64,000 nt of DNA from Cohnella silvisoli. Lineage in GTDB: Bacteria; Bacillota; Bacilli; Paenibacillales; Paenibacillaceae. Both the position numbers and the translations under genes were made by a program. Below, piece by piece: positions 8,260-18,600 of this stretch. The notes beneath the pieces are model-generated. The model was not told the origin of the DNA, ran no database searches, and saw only the letters and a program-made list of their open reading frames with translations. The stretch lies in the NCBI RefSeq assembly GCF_021190915.1, contig NZ_JAIOAP010000001.1, forward strand, positions 434,001 through 498,000. The letters are read 5' to 3'. Positions within the stretch are counted from its first letter, which is position 1, and every line of letters begins with the position of its first letter.

Positions 8260-8577
8260 TTAATTATTGGGGGGCTGCATGGATTCGACGGATACCATCG
8301 TGCGGTCCAGGTCTTCCTCGATTAGCTTCATATGGCGATCGATCTTCTTAAGTTGCATGTTCGTTTCGGAGCGGAAGGTGTGAAGCGTTTCCCGAACTTC
8401 ATTAATTTCTTCTTTTAATTCGGTTTTCATGCTCTTCATTTCCTCAGTCAGTTCTTCAATCTTGGCATTGCTTGCGCCTTGCATCTTGATGAGGGTTACT
8501 ACCATATCTTCTATTCTATTTAATTGGTCGGACAATGTATCTTCCCCCTCGCGGAATTCATATGGATAGTATATCAA
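8260..8577 (-). CDS. Coiled-coil protein, unknown function
   Basis: A 105-residue acidic protein with no membrane segment or signal. Residues 15-95 form a nearly unbroken heptad pattern (LSDQLNRIEDMVVTLIKM, then KIEELTEEMKSMKTELKEEI and LKKIDRHMKLIEEDLDR), so a long parallel coiled coil is expected. Proteins of this look in Bacillota are often annotated only as hypothetical. It is monocistronic, convergent with the fix operon and divergent from the sugar dehydrogenase gene. Confidence 0.7.
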   Translation of the reverse strand: MIYYPYEFREGEDTLSDQLNRIEDMVVTLIKMQGASNAKIEELTEEMKSMKTELKEEINEVRETLHTFRSETNMQLKKIDRHMKLIEEDLDRTMVSVESMQPPNN

Positions 8578-8673
8578 AAATCCAAGCTCATGAAATGAAT
8601 ATTTTGACGGACCAAGCCGCCCCTTGTGATCCCTTTATCCATATGCGATGATCTTGGGTAAAGGGGGCTGATT

Positions 8674-9840
8674 ATGATGAAAAGATTGGTGATGGCTATA
8701 ACGGGAGTGCTGTTGATGTTTAGCCTAGCCGCATGTTGGGGAGGCGGCTCGAAGGAACCGGAATCGACGGACGTCTCGGAGGAAACGAGCGGCCCCTCTC
8801 TTAGCTCTATTTTCGGAACGCGGACATTCGATAAACCGGTAGGCTTGGAGCAACGAGCCGGATCCGAGGATATTCTATATATCATTGAGCAGCCGGGAAG
8901 AATCGTTAGCATGAACCTTAAGCATCCTTCGGACAAGCCGGTGAACGTGCTCGACATTACGGAGCGAGTCAACGACGACGGCAACGAGCAAGGGCTGCTG
9001 GGCCTCGCCTTTCATCCGAAGCATCCTAACCAAGCCTATGTCAATTACACGACTCAGACCCATACGGTAATCGCGCGCTATGATGCCGATCCGAATCAGC
9101 CTGAACGTCTTGATCCCTCCAGCGAGCAAATTCTGTTAACTTTCGAACAACCTTATGCCAACCACAATGGCGGTCAACTGGCATTCGGTCCGGATGGCTA
9201 TCTGTATATCGCAACAGGAGACGGCGGGAGCGGGGGAGACCCGCACAATAACGGTCAGAATCTGAACAGCCTGCTTGGCAAAATATTGCGAATAGACGTG
9301 GATCGCAGCGCGAATGGGCAAGCATACGCGATTCCCGCGGATAATCCGTTCATCGGCAAGGGCAAGGAGGAAATCTATGCGTACGGGCTGCGTAATCCTT
9401 GGCGGTTCAGCTTCGACGAGGCGACCGGTAAGCTATGGGCCGCAGATGTAGGACAAGACCGTTTCGAGGAAATCAACGTCGTTGAGAAAGGCAAAAACTA
9501 CGGCTGGCATATTCAAGAGGGAACGGAGTGTTTCAAACCTAAGGAGGGCTGCAACAAATCGGGGCTAGAGCAACCACTGTTCACCTATGGCCGCGATCAA
9601 GGTGTATCGATTACGGGTGGTTATGTGTATCGGGGCGAACAGTTGACGGAATTCGTCGGGTGGTACGTTTATGCCGATTATGGGATGGGCACTCTGTGGG
9701 CGCTCCGCCAACGCGGGGACGGAACGGTAGAAAACAAGACGCTGCTGCAGTCGGACGCGAACATTACATCGTTCGGCAGGGATTCTGAAGGAGAGTTGTA
9801 TATATGCACGCAGGATGGGGAAATTTTAAGATTATTTTAG
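8674..9840 (+). CDS. PQQ-type aldose sugar dehydrogenase lipoprotein
   Basis: A 388-residue protein with a lipoprotein signal peptide (lipobox LAAC, Cys near residue 21). The rest is a soluble glucose/sorbosone dehydrogenase beta-propeller: GLLGLAFHPKHP, NHNGGQLAFGPDGYLYIATGDGG, YGLRNPWRFSFD, WAADVGQ and GYVYRG, all hallmarks of the GSDH/YliI family. It is expected on the outer face of the membrane, oxidising aldoses if PQQ or another cofactor is supplied. No PQQ synthesis gene is in the window. ATG 8674 has an AAAGGGGGC site. A second copy of this fold occurs inside the large secreted protein at 56353. Confidence 0.9.
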   Translation: MMKRLVMAITGVLLMFSLAACWGGGSKEPESTDVSEETSGPSLSSIFGTRTFDKPVGLEQRAGSEDILYIIEQPGRIVSMNLKHPSDKPVNVLDITERVNDDGNEQGLLGLAFHPKHPNQAYVNYTTQTHTVIARYDADPNQPERLDPSSEQILLTFEQPYANHNGGQLAFGPDGYLYIATGDGGSGGDPHNNGQNLNSLLGKILRIDVDRSANGQAYAIPADNPFIGKGKEEIYAYGLRNPWRFSFDEATGKLWAADVGQDRFEEINVVEKGKNYGWHIQEGTECFKPKEGCNKSGLEQPLFTYGRDQGVSITGGYVYRGEQLTEFVGWYVYADYGMGTLWALRQRGDGTVENKTLLQSDANITSFGRDSEGELYICTQDGEILRLF

Positions 9841-9942
9841 GTGATTAAGGATAGACGTATGAGTTCGTTTCCTACTATAATACGTATGATTAATAGGGAA
9901 TTATTACTAGATTATAGCAATTATGTGGAGGATGAAAAGCGC

Positions 9943-10767
9943 GTGCAATGTACCCAATGCGGTCATATCAATCAAGCGGCTAGATTTTGCGTAAAGTGCG
10001 GTGCCCATCTAGAAATAGCAGCAACATCGGAGGTGACGAACAGCGACTATCAACCGCCTATTCAGCAGCATGCGCACACCGCTGCACCCTCATATACGGG
10101 GGCACCCGCGCAGCCTAATGAGCAGATTCAACAGGTGAAAAAAATAAGCAAACAATACCTCTCTTATTTCCTGGAAGCGCTGAAAAGCCCGGTTAAAACG
10201 GGTCAAAGCTCGAATGATGGTCATATGGTCAACGGATTGATCACGTTTATCCTATTCGCGCTGACGCTACCGCTAATCATGTATTTTCAGCTTCGCGCTT
10301 CTGTTCGCAATATAGGTTTCTTCGGTTTGGAATCTCATATTTCGTTCGGCAACGTCGTGATTAAGCCGTTCTTTTTTATGTTGATCGTTGTGATGCTAGT
10401 GAACTCCGTTATTTTCCTTGTGCTTAAGCTGGGGAATGCAGGGGTTAATTACCGGGAAGTGACGGCTAGGTTCGGTACTTTCATGATTCCATCGGTTGCT
10501 TCTTTCCTGATCGCTCTCTTGTTTTCTTTATTGATTAGCGGTTCAACGGTTATGGGGTTGTTAATCGGTATTGGGCTTTTCTCGTGGTTAGTAGCCGTCT
10601 GTTTCGTCATCTATAGCTTTAAGAAGGATCATGCGGGCGGACTGGATGCATTTTATGGCGTTATTATTACCTATGTTGCTTCTGCTATTTTACTAGGGTT
10701 ATTCGGCAATGATATTCTACATACTTTATTCGGAGGCTTCGGAGGTTCATTCCTTTTTAGAAGTTAA
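9943..10767 (+). CDS. Zinc-ribbon membrane protein
   Basis: About 274 residues from GTG 9943, chosen because GGAGGA lies 10 bases upstream and the zinc ribbon follows at once; the frame stays open to 9841. The N-terminal ribbon has CTQCGH and CVKCGAH (two CxxC pairs). A linker rich in Gln, Pro and Ala leads to a membrane domain with about five or six helices (residues about 100-260). The architecture matches Bacillota zinc-ribbon membrane proteins found beside TcaA-like proteins, and such a gene follows 17 bases later. Possibly a sensor or scaffold in the cell envelope; function inferred from context only. Confidence 0.8.
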   Translation: MQCTQCGHINQAARFCVKCGAHLEIAATSEVTNSDYQPPIQQHAHTAAPSYTGAPAQPNEQIQQVKKISKQYLSYFLEALKSPVKTGQSSNDGHMVNGLITFILFALTLPLIMYFQLRASVRNIGFFGLESHISFGNVVIKPFFFMLIVVMLVNSVIFLVLKLGNAGVNYREVTARFGTFMIPSVASFLIALLFSLLISGSTVMGLLIGIGLFSWLVAVCFVIYSFKKDHAGGLDAFYGVIITYVASAILLGLFGNDILHTLFGGFGGSFLFRS

Positions 10768-10784
10768 GACAACTTAGAGATGAG

Positions 10785-12245
10785 GTGATCATCATCGCTA
10801 TAACCCATTACTGCAAGGAATGCGGAACGAAAATGGAAAGCGATTATGCTTTTTGCCCGGAATGCGGCGCTTCGGCAGCCCAAGATGCGGAGCCACAGTC
10901 TCAAATAGAGGCAGCGATTCCGCAATCTATACCGCAGTCCCGCAAACCAATGATTGTATTGTCGAAAAAAGCTAAGATTCTAATAGGCAGCGCGTTGCTA
11001 ATCGTGGTGTTAGCGGTTGGAGCCTATTTAACGGGCAAGTATTTGACGGATGAAAACCGACTCATCGATCGTTTCGAGAAAGCGGTAGAAGACGGCAATG
11101 GGGATAAGCTCTATGACTTATTATCCGCATCGAACAAAGAGAACCGCTTCGATCAGAAGGCGGCTGACGGTATCGCACATTATCTAAAGTCGAATCCGGA
11201 TGCCCTGATCCAAGTAACCGACCAATTGAAGCGCCAAGCTAAGTTGCTGCAAAGCGGCGATGTGGAAGCGCTCGGGAATGCGGATGACGTTACATTCGTT
11301 TATTTGCATAAGAAGGACAAGCGGCGTTGGCTTTTCTATAAGGATTACGAGTTGATAGTCAAACGGTACATGGTTCCCGTGCAAACGAATTACGAAGGTG
11401 CCAAAATCTTGGTGGATGGCAAAGAGGTGGGCGCGGCTACCGGGGAGGAATCCGTGATCGAGGTCGGTCCCCTTCTTCCGGGTGAGTACGATATGAAAGC
11501 CGTCTATGAAGGGGAGTATACAACCTTAGAGAATAAGCAGAAGGTGTTGCTTTTTCCAATGGAAAGCACCCCAAAGACCGTTAGGCTTGAGCTCGAAGGA
11601 CATTACGTCAACGTCTATTCCAATAACAATAAAGCCCGGATATTCATTAACGGCAAGGATATCGGGCTCGTCGTCGCGGATGGACAGCAAATCGGACCGA
11701 TCGTGGTGGACGGTTCCAACAAGATGTATTTGGAAGCGGAATATCCATGGGGCAAAATGAAAAGCGCTGAGCATCCGATCGATTCCGACCAGATGGAAGT
11801 TAACATGGGGGGGTTGAACGAATCGGCGAAAGAGGACATTATGGCCTCAGCCCATGATTTTGTAACGAGTTGGACCCAGTCGCTTCAAGAAATGGATGCC
11901 AGCAAGCTAAAAAATGCGAGCGCGGAGTGGACAGCCAACATATCGGATTATATCGGAGTCATGAAGGCGAACGCTCAGAAGTATAAAGGCTCGATAAACC
12001 GGATGACTTTCGACTTGGACAGCTTTGTTCTGATACCGCTCGAGGACGGAGGATATTCGGCGCAGGTGAACGTGCAGGTCGATTATAGCGAAATTACTTA
12101 TTACATGGAGGATAAGGCTCCAGCGCCTATAGACGGAACCATCTATACGAGCTACGAATTGGTTTATGACGGCGGACGGTGGCTAGTATCGAGTTGGTCT
12201 TCGGTCAATGGAATAGGTACGGAACATACGAAGGTTTATAAATAA
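10785..12245 (+). CDS. TcaA-like zinc-ribbon membrane protein
   Basis: A 486-residue protein beginning with GTG. Residues 8-32 form a zinc ribbon (CKECGTKMESDYAFCPECGAS), one transmembrane helix lies at about 62-84 (ILIGSALLIVVLAVGAYL), and the rest is extracellular. The extracellular part shows the TcaA order: a helical domain, two tandem beta modules each with a short 'GKEVG' or 'GKDIG' turn, and a C-terminal NTF2-like domain (AHDFVTSWTQSLQEMDASKL to YELVYDGGRWLVSSW). Staphylococcal TcaA influences glycopeptide susceptibility and cell-wall homeostasis. It is cotranscribed with the preceding zinc-ribbon protein and ends at a terminator. Confidence 0.82.
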   Translation: MIIIAITHYCKECGTKMESDYAFCPECGASAAQDAEPQSQIEAAIPQSIPQSRKPMIVLSKKAKILIGSALLIVVLAVGAYLTGKYLTDENRLIDRFEKAVEDGNGDKLYDLLSASNKENRFDQKAADGIAHYLKSNPDALIQVTDQLKRQAKLLQSGDVEALGNADDVTFVYLHKKDKRRWLFYKDYELIVKRYMVPVQTNYEGAKILVDGKEVGAATGEESVIEVGPLLPGEYDMKAVYEGEYTTLENKQKVLLFPMESTPKTVRLELEGHYVNVYSNNNKARIFINGKDIGLVVADGQQIGPIVVDGSNKMYLEAEYPWGKMKSAEHPIDSDQMEVNMGGLNESAKEDIMASAHDFVTSWTQSLQEMDASKLKNASAEWTANISDYIGVMKANAQKYKGSINRMTFDLDSFVLIPLEDGGYSAQVNVQVDYSEITYYMEDKAPAPIDGTIYTSYELVYDGGRWLVSSWSSVNGIGTEHTKVYK

Positions 12246-12277
12246 CGGGTGCCGGGTCATAGGGAACGATTCATAGG

Positions 12278-12326
12278 GAACTGTCCCAAGAAGTCTGAAG
12301 AAGACTTTAAGGGACGGTTCTTTTTG
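12278..12326 (+). terminator. Terminator after the TcaA-like gene
   Basis: GAACTGTCCC pairs with GGGACGGTTC (one G-T pair), an AAGTCT/AGACTT hairpin is nested in the loop, and TTTTT follows. Confidence 0.9.
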
Positions 12327-12399
12327 TTAGGTGTGCCAAGAGATGTGGACCTAAAGTCCGATCAATATACAAAAAGTTACAAAATATCTTAAAAAACGA

Positions 12400-12427
12400 T
12401 TCTCAAGACGCAGTTTTTTGCTATAAT
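12400..12427 (+). promoter_or_regulatory. Extended -10 promoter upstream of the second GEMM riboswitch
   Basis: TGcTATAAT at 12419-12427 is a perfect extended -10 element. The -35 region (TTCTCA, about 12400) is weak, as expected for extended -10 promoters. Transcription would begin near 12434, just ahead of the aptamer. Confidence 0.7.
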
Positions 12428-12473
12428 AAGGATTGCATTATCCAAATTTTTCTTTAATATCAAAAAATTAAAA

Positions 12474-12565
12474 CCGATAAAGGCAAACCCATCGCGAGGT
12501 GGGGGCGCAAAGTCATGGGTCCCACGTTGGATCGCCAGACCGCCGAAGTTGTTGAGCCTCGCATC
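12474..12565 (+). ncRNA. Cyclic-di-GMP-I (GEMM) riboswitch upstream of the RHS toxin
   Basis: AAAGGCAAA is followed by a CCCATC-GCGA-GGTGGG hairpin with a GNRA loop, then GGCGCAAAGTCATGGG, the class I c-di-GMP signature seen also at 4088. The second stem region (GGATCGCC to CCGAAGTTG) is more diverged. The leader leads straight into a terminator hairpin at 12573 and then the RHS gene. Any reading frame through this block is untranslated leader. Confidence 0.83.
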
Positions 12566-12572
12566 TTTTTGC

Positions 12573-12604
12573 GTTGCCGCACGCTTAGGCGTTGCGGCTT
12601 TTTG
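12573..12604 (+). terminator. Riboswitch-controlled terminator before the RHS gene
   Basis: GCCGCA-CGC pairs with GCG-TGCGGC around TTAG, followed by TTTTT. It lies between aptamer and start codon, so it is the probable on/off switch. Confidence 0.8.
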
Positions 12605-12631
12605 CTTTATATCGGGAATATGGGGTGCGCG

Positions 12632-15600
12632 ATGAGAGGCAAAGGTTGGGTTCGTAGTTTGTCTGTAACACTATTAATTTCTTTCATGCTAGGGTTAGCT
12701 CCTGCAGCGGTTTGGGCAGAAGCGGCAGACCGGTTAGGAGACGCGTTAGCTGCGGGCGGAGACGCAGTACAGGAACAAGTATCATCATTGTTGGAGAGTC
12801 TGAGCGAAGAGCATCAGGAACCTTGGTCGGACGGCCCGGATCAGACGGAAACGCCGCAATATTATTCTTTTACCGGTGATCAAGTTCTGGTAAAACGTCC
12901 CAGTATGGTAGAGGAACGCGGCGGTGCGGGCGGCGCTTATTTGGAAATGAACGATACCGCCGCTATTTTCTCCATAAGCAATGGCCGCATTACATTCACT
13001 TGGAATGATAATTTACAAGACTGGATCGACGCGCAGGAAGGGCAAGCTGTTAGCCCGCCGGCGGGCTACTCCGTAACGGTAGAAGTGAAAGAACTGAAGA
13101 GCGGCACCATACAAACGCTTGTCGACGACAGAACGGATACTTCAGGCGCAAATACCTATCCATGGAACGGTAAAGACGCCAAGAATAATCCGTCCCCGGA
13201 CGGCTTCTATCATTGGCGATTAAAGGCGACGCCGCCTACGGTCACCTTCGAGCTCCCTCCGCTGAAAGCGGGCGGTCAACCTCGTCTGGTTGAGAAAACC
13301 GCTCCCGCCTATTCCATGGAATATCAGCTTTTTGTCCTAGACCGTACAGCACCCGAAGTTATAGGCATACTTCCGCTCGGAGACAATCAGCTTGCGGTGG
13401 AAACGCGCGATATGGTAGGCGGATTAAAGAAAGTAACGGTAAATGGTTCAACGACGAGCACGAATAGCTGGACAACCTCTCCGCTTCGTACCGCCGTATC
13501 CGTTCAACCGGGAAATTCGGAACGGCTGAAGATAACGGTAGAGGACATTGCCGGCAACAAGACGGAAGAGACACTGCCTGTGTATCCTTTTATTACGGGG
13601 ACGGGTTCTGAAGAATACGTGCCGAACGCGCAAGCCGTCGTAGCTGGGCAAAATACGCGCATCAACTTGGCAACCGGCAACGGGACGCAGACGTTCCAAG
13701 GCTTTACGCAGCAGGGGCCTGGGGTCGATTTGGATATCTTTTTTACATACAATCATCAGAACCGGGTTAAAGGCCCGTTCGGTTACGGATGGAATTTTAA
13801 CCTGGATTCCCGCTTGAATAAGTGGGAGGGCGGGAACATCACCTGGCAAGGCTTTGACGGAACGGTGTATTGGTTCAAGCCGGAAGGGACCGGGTATGTC
13901 ACCTATGCGAACGGACAGCGGCAGAATTACCCGAATTTAACGCTGGACCCTAGCAATCCGAAGGACCCCAACGCGTTCGTCATGGAATGGCCTGACCAGC
14001 TTCGCTATCGCTTCAAGAACGATGGACGTTTCTGGATGATTCAGGACCGTTACTTGAATGAAATCTATTTTGAATGGACCGGCGCGAACGACTATCATCA
14101 ACAGGACTTGCGGATCGAAAGCGTCAAAGATACGAGTGGGCATTTGGTGCAATTTACTTACGAGCCAAATACCGGAGATATGAAGTCTACCATTATCACG
14201 GATTTGGACGGCATCGGCAGTCAGCCGGGGAGCGCTAAGCGGAAGTTTTTCTTCATGTATAACGAGCAAGGCGATTTTGTCGGATACCGGGATCCGTCCC
14301 AGAAGATCACCCGTTTTGTTTACGATGATTTGCATCGGATTTCCAAAGTCATCGATAACGGCAATAATGTGCGGAAAGAGGAAGGAGCAACGCCGGAGTC
14401 GGTTACGACGGCTTGGACATACGATGAAAGTAACCGCGTGACTCGTATGGGCATGACGCGCAAGCAGGATAACGCGGAGGAATTCCTCGGGGTACAATAC
14501 GGAACCCGTGAGGCGACCGTACAGCAGCCCCTCGGTGATTATAAGCTTCGTTGGAACAGTGCGAATCTGCCGACGGAGGGCGTGGAAAATGTGGAGACGG
14601 CGACCGGGACGGAAGAAGCGAAGACGTCCTATGTGTACAACGCGAATAATCTGATCAGCGAGACGGATCCGCTAGGACGCCAGGCTCGTTATCGCTATGA
14701 TGAACAGGATCATGTCATCGCGCAGCAAAGTCCATCCGGCCGAATCGTTCGTTACGCGTATGACGCCCAGCATGATTTATTAAGCGAGACCGGGCCGCTA
14801 GGTTATAACGTTTTGTATACGTACCAGAAGGACGGACGTAAAATCCTTTCCCGAACGACAGCGCGGCTAGCCGTTGATCCGGCAGACGTTAACGAGAATC
14901 AGACCATCACGACGAAAGATCAATATAACGGCAAAGGTCTGTTGGTGAAACGGACCGATGGCAGCGGAAATATTTTCGATTATACGTATGACGAAAATGG
15001 ATTTTTGGCCACCGACGGATCACGTTTATCCTACGAGAACGATCTGCACGGCAATATTTTGCGGCAGACGTCCGACAAGGGAACACCTGATGAAGCGGTA
15101 ACCGTATCGACCTTCAATGAGGTTAGTTGGCTTACGCATCGCGAAGGTCCGACCGGCTTGATCGAAGACTTCGAGTATGACGCTTGGGGCCGCGCGACGA
15201 AGGTCATTCAGAAGGACAAGAGCGACCAAACACATACCGTCACTCATGCCTATCGATATGACGATAGCGGGAACTTGATTGAAAAAACGGATGGTTTGAC
15301 GAAAACGACCTATAAAGTAGACGGCGTGGGGAATGTTTTGTCGCAGGTGACGCTTCCTCTCGAAGAAGGCACGGAAGGAAGGCGGGAAGAAACGAATGTT
15401 TACGACAGCCGCGGGCTTGTCGTGAAGCGTACCGATTCGCAGGGCGAGACGACCGAGACGAAGTATGACAAGGCTGGGCAACCGGTCAAAACCATAGTAT
15501 CGCCTGACAACTTGACGACAACGATCGAATACGACGCGGCTGGCCGCCAGAAAGCAGCCGTGGCAGCCGACGGCGGACGTACCGAATATGCGTATGACGC

Positions 15601-18600
15601 GTGGGATCGGGTTATTGAACAGAAGCAGTTCATTAAGCCTGTTTTCCCAAGCAATATTGCGGCAGGCTCCAGTTCTTTGAACGAGCAAATTGCGGTTACT
15701 AAGAACCGCTATGACAGCGCTGGACGGTTAATCGAGGAAAAACGCCCGAACGATTCGTGGATGAGATATGTCTATGACGGCAATGGGCAAGTTCTTGAAG
15801 CTTCGGTTGGAGGCCCGATCCCTCAATGGAACGGCTCACCGCTAGCTTCAGGTACAGCCGATAGTCTCTATGAAGGGCATGAAACGCTGCAGCGTCAGCA
15901 ATATACGTTCGACAAACTGGGACGCATGCTCAGCTTTACCGATGGTAATGGGCATAAGACCGAGTACCGCTATACGGGCCGTACTGTCGAAACGTTGACT
16001 CCTGCTCTGGATGAGAGCGGAAGAGCGGTGGTTTTGGCACGGAAGGAATCGTTCGACCCGTTGGGGCAGCTCGTTCGCACTGTGTCTGAATCCGGGGACG
16101 TGTCGTCGGCTGCGTATAATGCATTCGGCAACGAGGTGCAGTCGGTTAACGAAGAAGGGCAAACGATTCTCACGAAGACCGATTCGTACGGCCGCGTGAT
16201 CGAAAGGACCGAAGCCATAGATAGTTCCGGTGCCACGCAGAAATTCATGTACAAGACGGACGCATGGGGCAACGTGCTGGAAGAGAAGCGTCAGCTTAAC
16301 GGCAGTCAGTGGGCGACAACGGGCTATCGCTATTCTCCGGAAGGAGATTTGGCGCAACAGACTTCTTCTTCAGGTCTAGTTACAGGATATACGTACGACT
16401 CTCATGGCCTTCTGAAGCAAGTGGTGGAACAAAATGCGGTTGGTAACGGATCGATGCAGGAGCGGGTTACCGCCTATACCTATGATTCTATGGGTCGCCA
16501 AATCAAGATGGTAGAGCCGGACGGCAGCATGAAACAATCCGTGTACAATACGTCCGGTAACGAAGTGTTGTCATTCGACGGCTTGAACAACATTACCGAG
16601 TCCCGTTACGATCTCGCGGGCTTAATGACCGATGCTATCACGTATAAAGAAGGAACCGTAGACTTAAGCGCGGCGAATATCAGTGCCTTGACGCATTATG
16701 TGTATGACGGGGCCGGTAACGCTGCGCTTACGAAAGATCCGAACGGGAATGTCGTTCGTTCACTTTTCGATCCCGGCAACAACCTGATTCAAGAAATCCA
16801 TTATGCGCAACCTTCCATGTCTGGCGAGCAAATCTTAAACGAATACAGGTACGATCCGCGGGGGCTTATGGTGGCTTCCATCGACGGGAACGGTCACGCG
16901 ACGACGTATGCCTACGATGCCGAAGGCCAGCAGACGATGGAGACCGATCCGGTCGGACATTATGTGAAGTTTGAGTATAGCGCGGCAGGTCATGTACTGG
17001 CAGAGCGCCGTCCGCTTGGCCGCGATACGGAATGGGTATACGACTACCGCGGCAATAAGCTGGAAGAGAAGGATGCGCTCGGCAAGATTCAACGGTTCAG
17101 CCTTGATTTAGACGGTCGGACGAAGACGGAATTCAACCGGCTTGGTGAAGCGACGCAATACGGTTACGATTCTGCGGGACGTTTGACATCTAAGCAAACG
17201 CCGAACGAGGGTGTTTTTTCCTACCGGTATGACTCTATCGGCAATAAGAGAGAAGAAGTGCGTCCGGTGTACGGCCCTGTCCGTTATGACTACGATAATC
17301 GTGACAGCCTGACTTCGATTGTCGAACCGCAGGCATCTGCCGGCGAATTGAAGACGGATTATTCGTATGACGCCGAATTGAACCGGACGAGCCAGAAGGA
17401 CGGAAACGCCCAACTCACCGCATACGATTACGATGAGTTGGGGCGCCGTCTGCAAAAGGTTGTCGTTCGAGCCGAAGCCGGACAAGATATTTTTGAATAC
17501 CAGTATGATCCTAACGGCAATGTTGTGCTTGAGAAGAAACCGGGTGGTCTGACGACGCAGTATCAGTACGACTTCATGAACCGAAAAACCCGGGAAGCCT
17601 ATAACGACGGCACTTGGATTGCCTACACGTATGATCATGCAGGCAACGTGCTAACGCGCACCAATGCCGAAGGTACGCTAACGTACACCTATTATGACAA
17701 CAACCAACTCCAACAGGTAACGTATCCGAACGGCGATACCGTTCTGTATGAGTATAACGAGAATGGCGAGTTATCCGCCGAAGTCGTGAACGGCAAACGT
17801 ACCGAAGTGAGCAACGATGCCAATGGACGCCCGCTCAACTACACGGATGCCAACGGGCATAAGTACACGTATGAATACGACGCAGACGGTTATGTGACAG
17901 CGGTGAAGTATCCGAACGGTACGGTGACGTCTATTGCCTACAAGCCGGGTCATCTTATCGGTACGCAAAAGACGGAAATGTCGGGCACTGAGTTGCATTC
18001 CAGCAGCTACGATTACAATGCGCGGGATTTTATCACCGGCGTGAAAGATCATCAAGATCGTTCCGGGTATGCTTACAACGACCGCGAGCAGTTGATTCGG
18101 ATCGAGACGCCAGAGGGCGACGTCATGCAATACGAGTATGATGGAGCAGGCAACCGAACTGTTCGTAAAATGGTCATTCAGGGCACGAAGGAAGATAAGC
18201 AGAAGGTCATTACATCTGACGAGCTTGTCGAAATGGTGCTGGCATCTTTCGGTATGAAGCCTCCTAAGCCAACCGATCCAAAAGATCCAACTGATCCAAC
18301 CGACCCAACGGACCCGGGGGATGGTCCATCATGCGGACCGAATGGGAATGCCAATGGCAAGGATAAAGACAAGGGCAACAACGGAAATGCCAATGGGCAT
18401 GACAAGGATAATGGTAATGGGAACGGCAATGGAAATGGCAATGGCAATGGCAATGGGAATAAAAAAGACGCATCTACGAATTCCAATTATATTGCATCCA
18501 CCAACATGGATTTCATTGCCAAGAACGATAACGGAAACGGCAATGGTGGTGGCAATGGTAACAGCGGTGGTAATGGCAATGGCAACGGTAGCGACAATGC

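Noticed and set aside
12515..12631. ATG 12515 as start of the RHS protein
   Set aside because: It lies in the riboswitch and the frame crosses the terminator hairpin; the ATG at 12632 opens a signal peptide.
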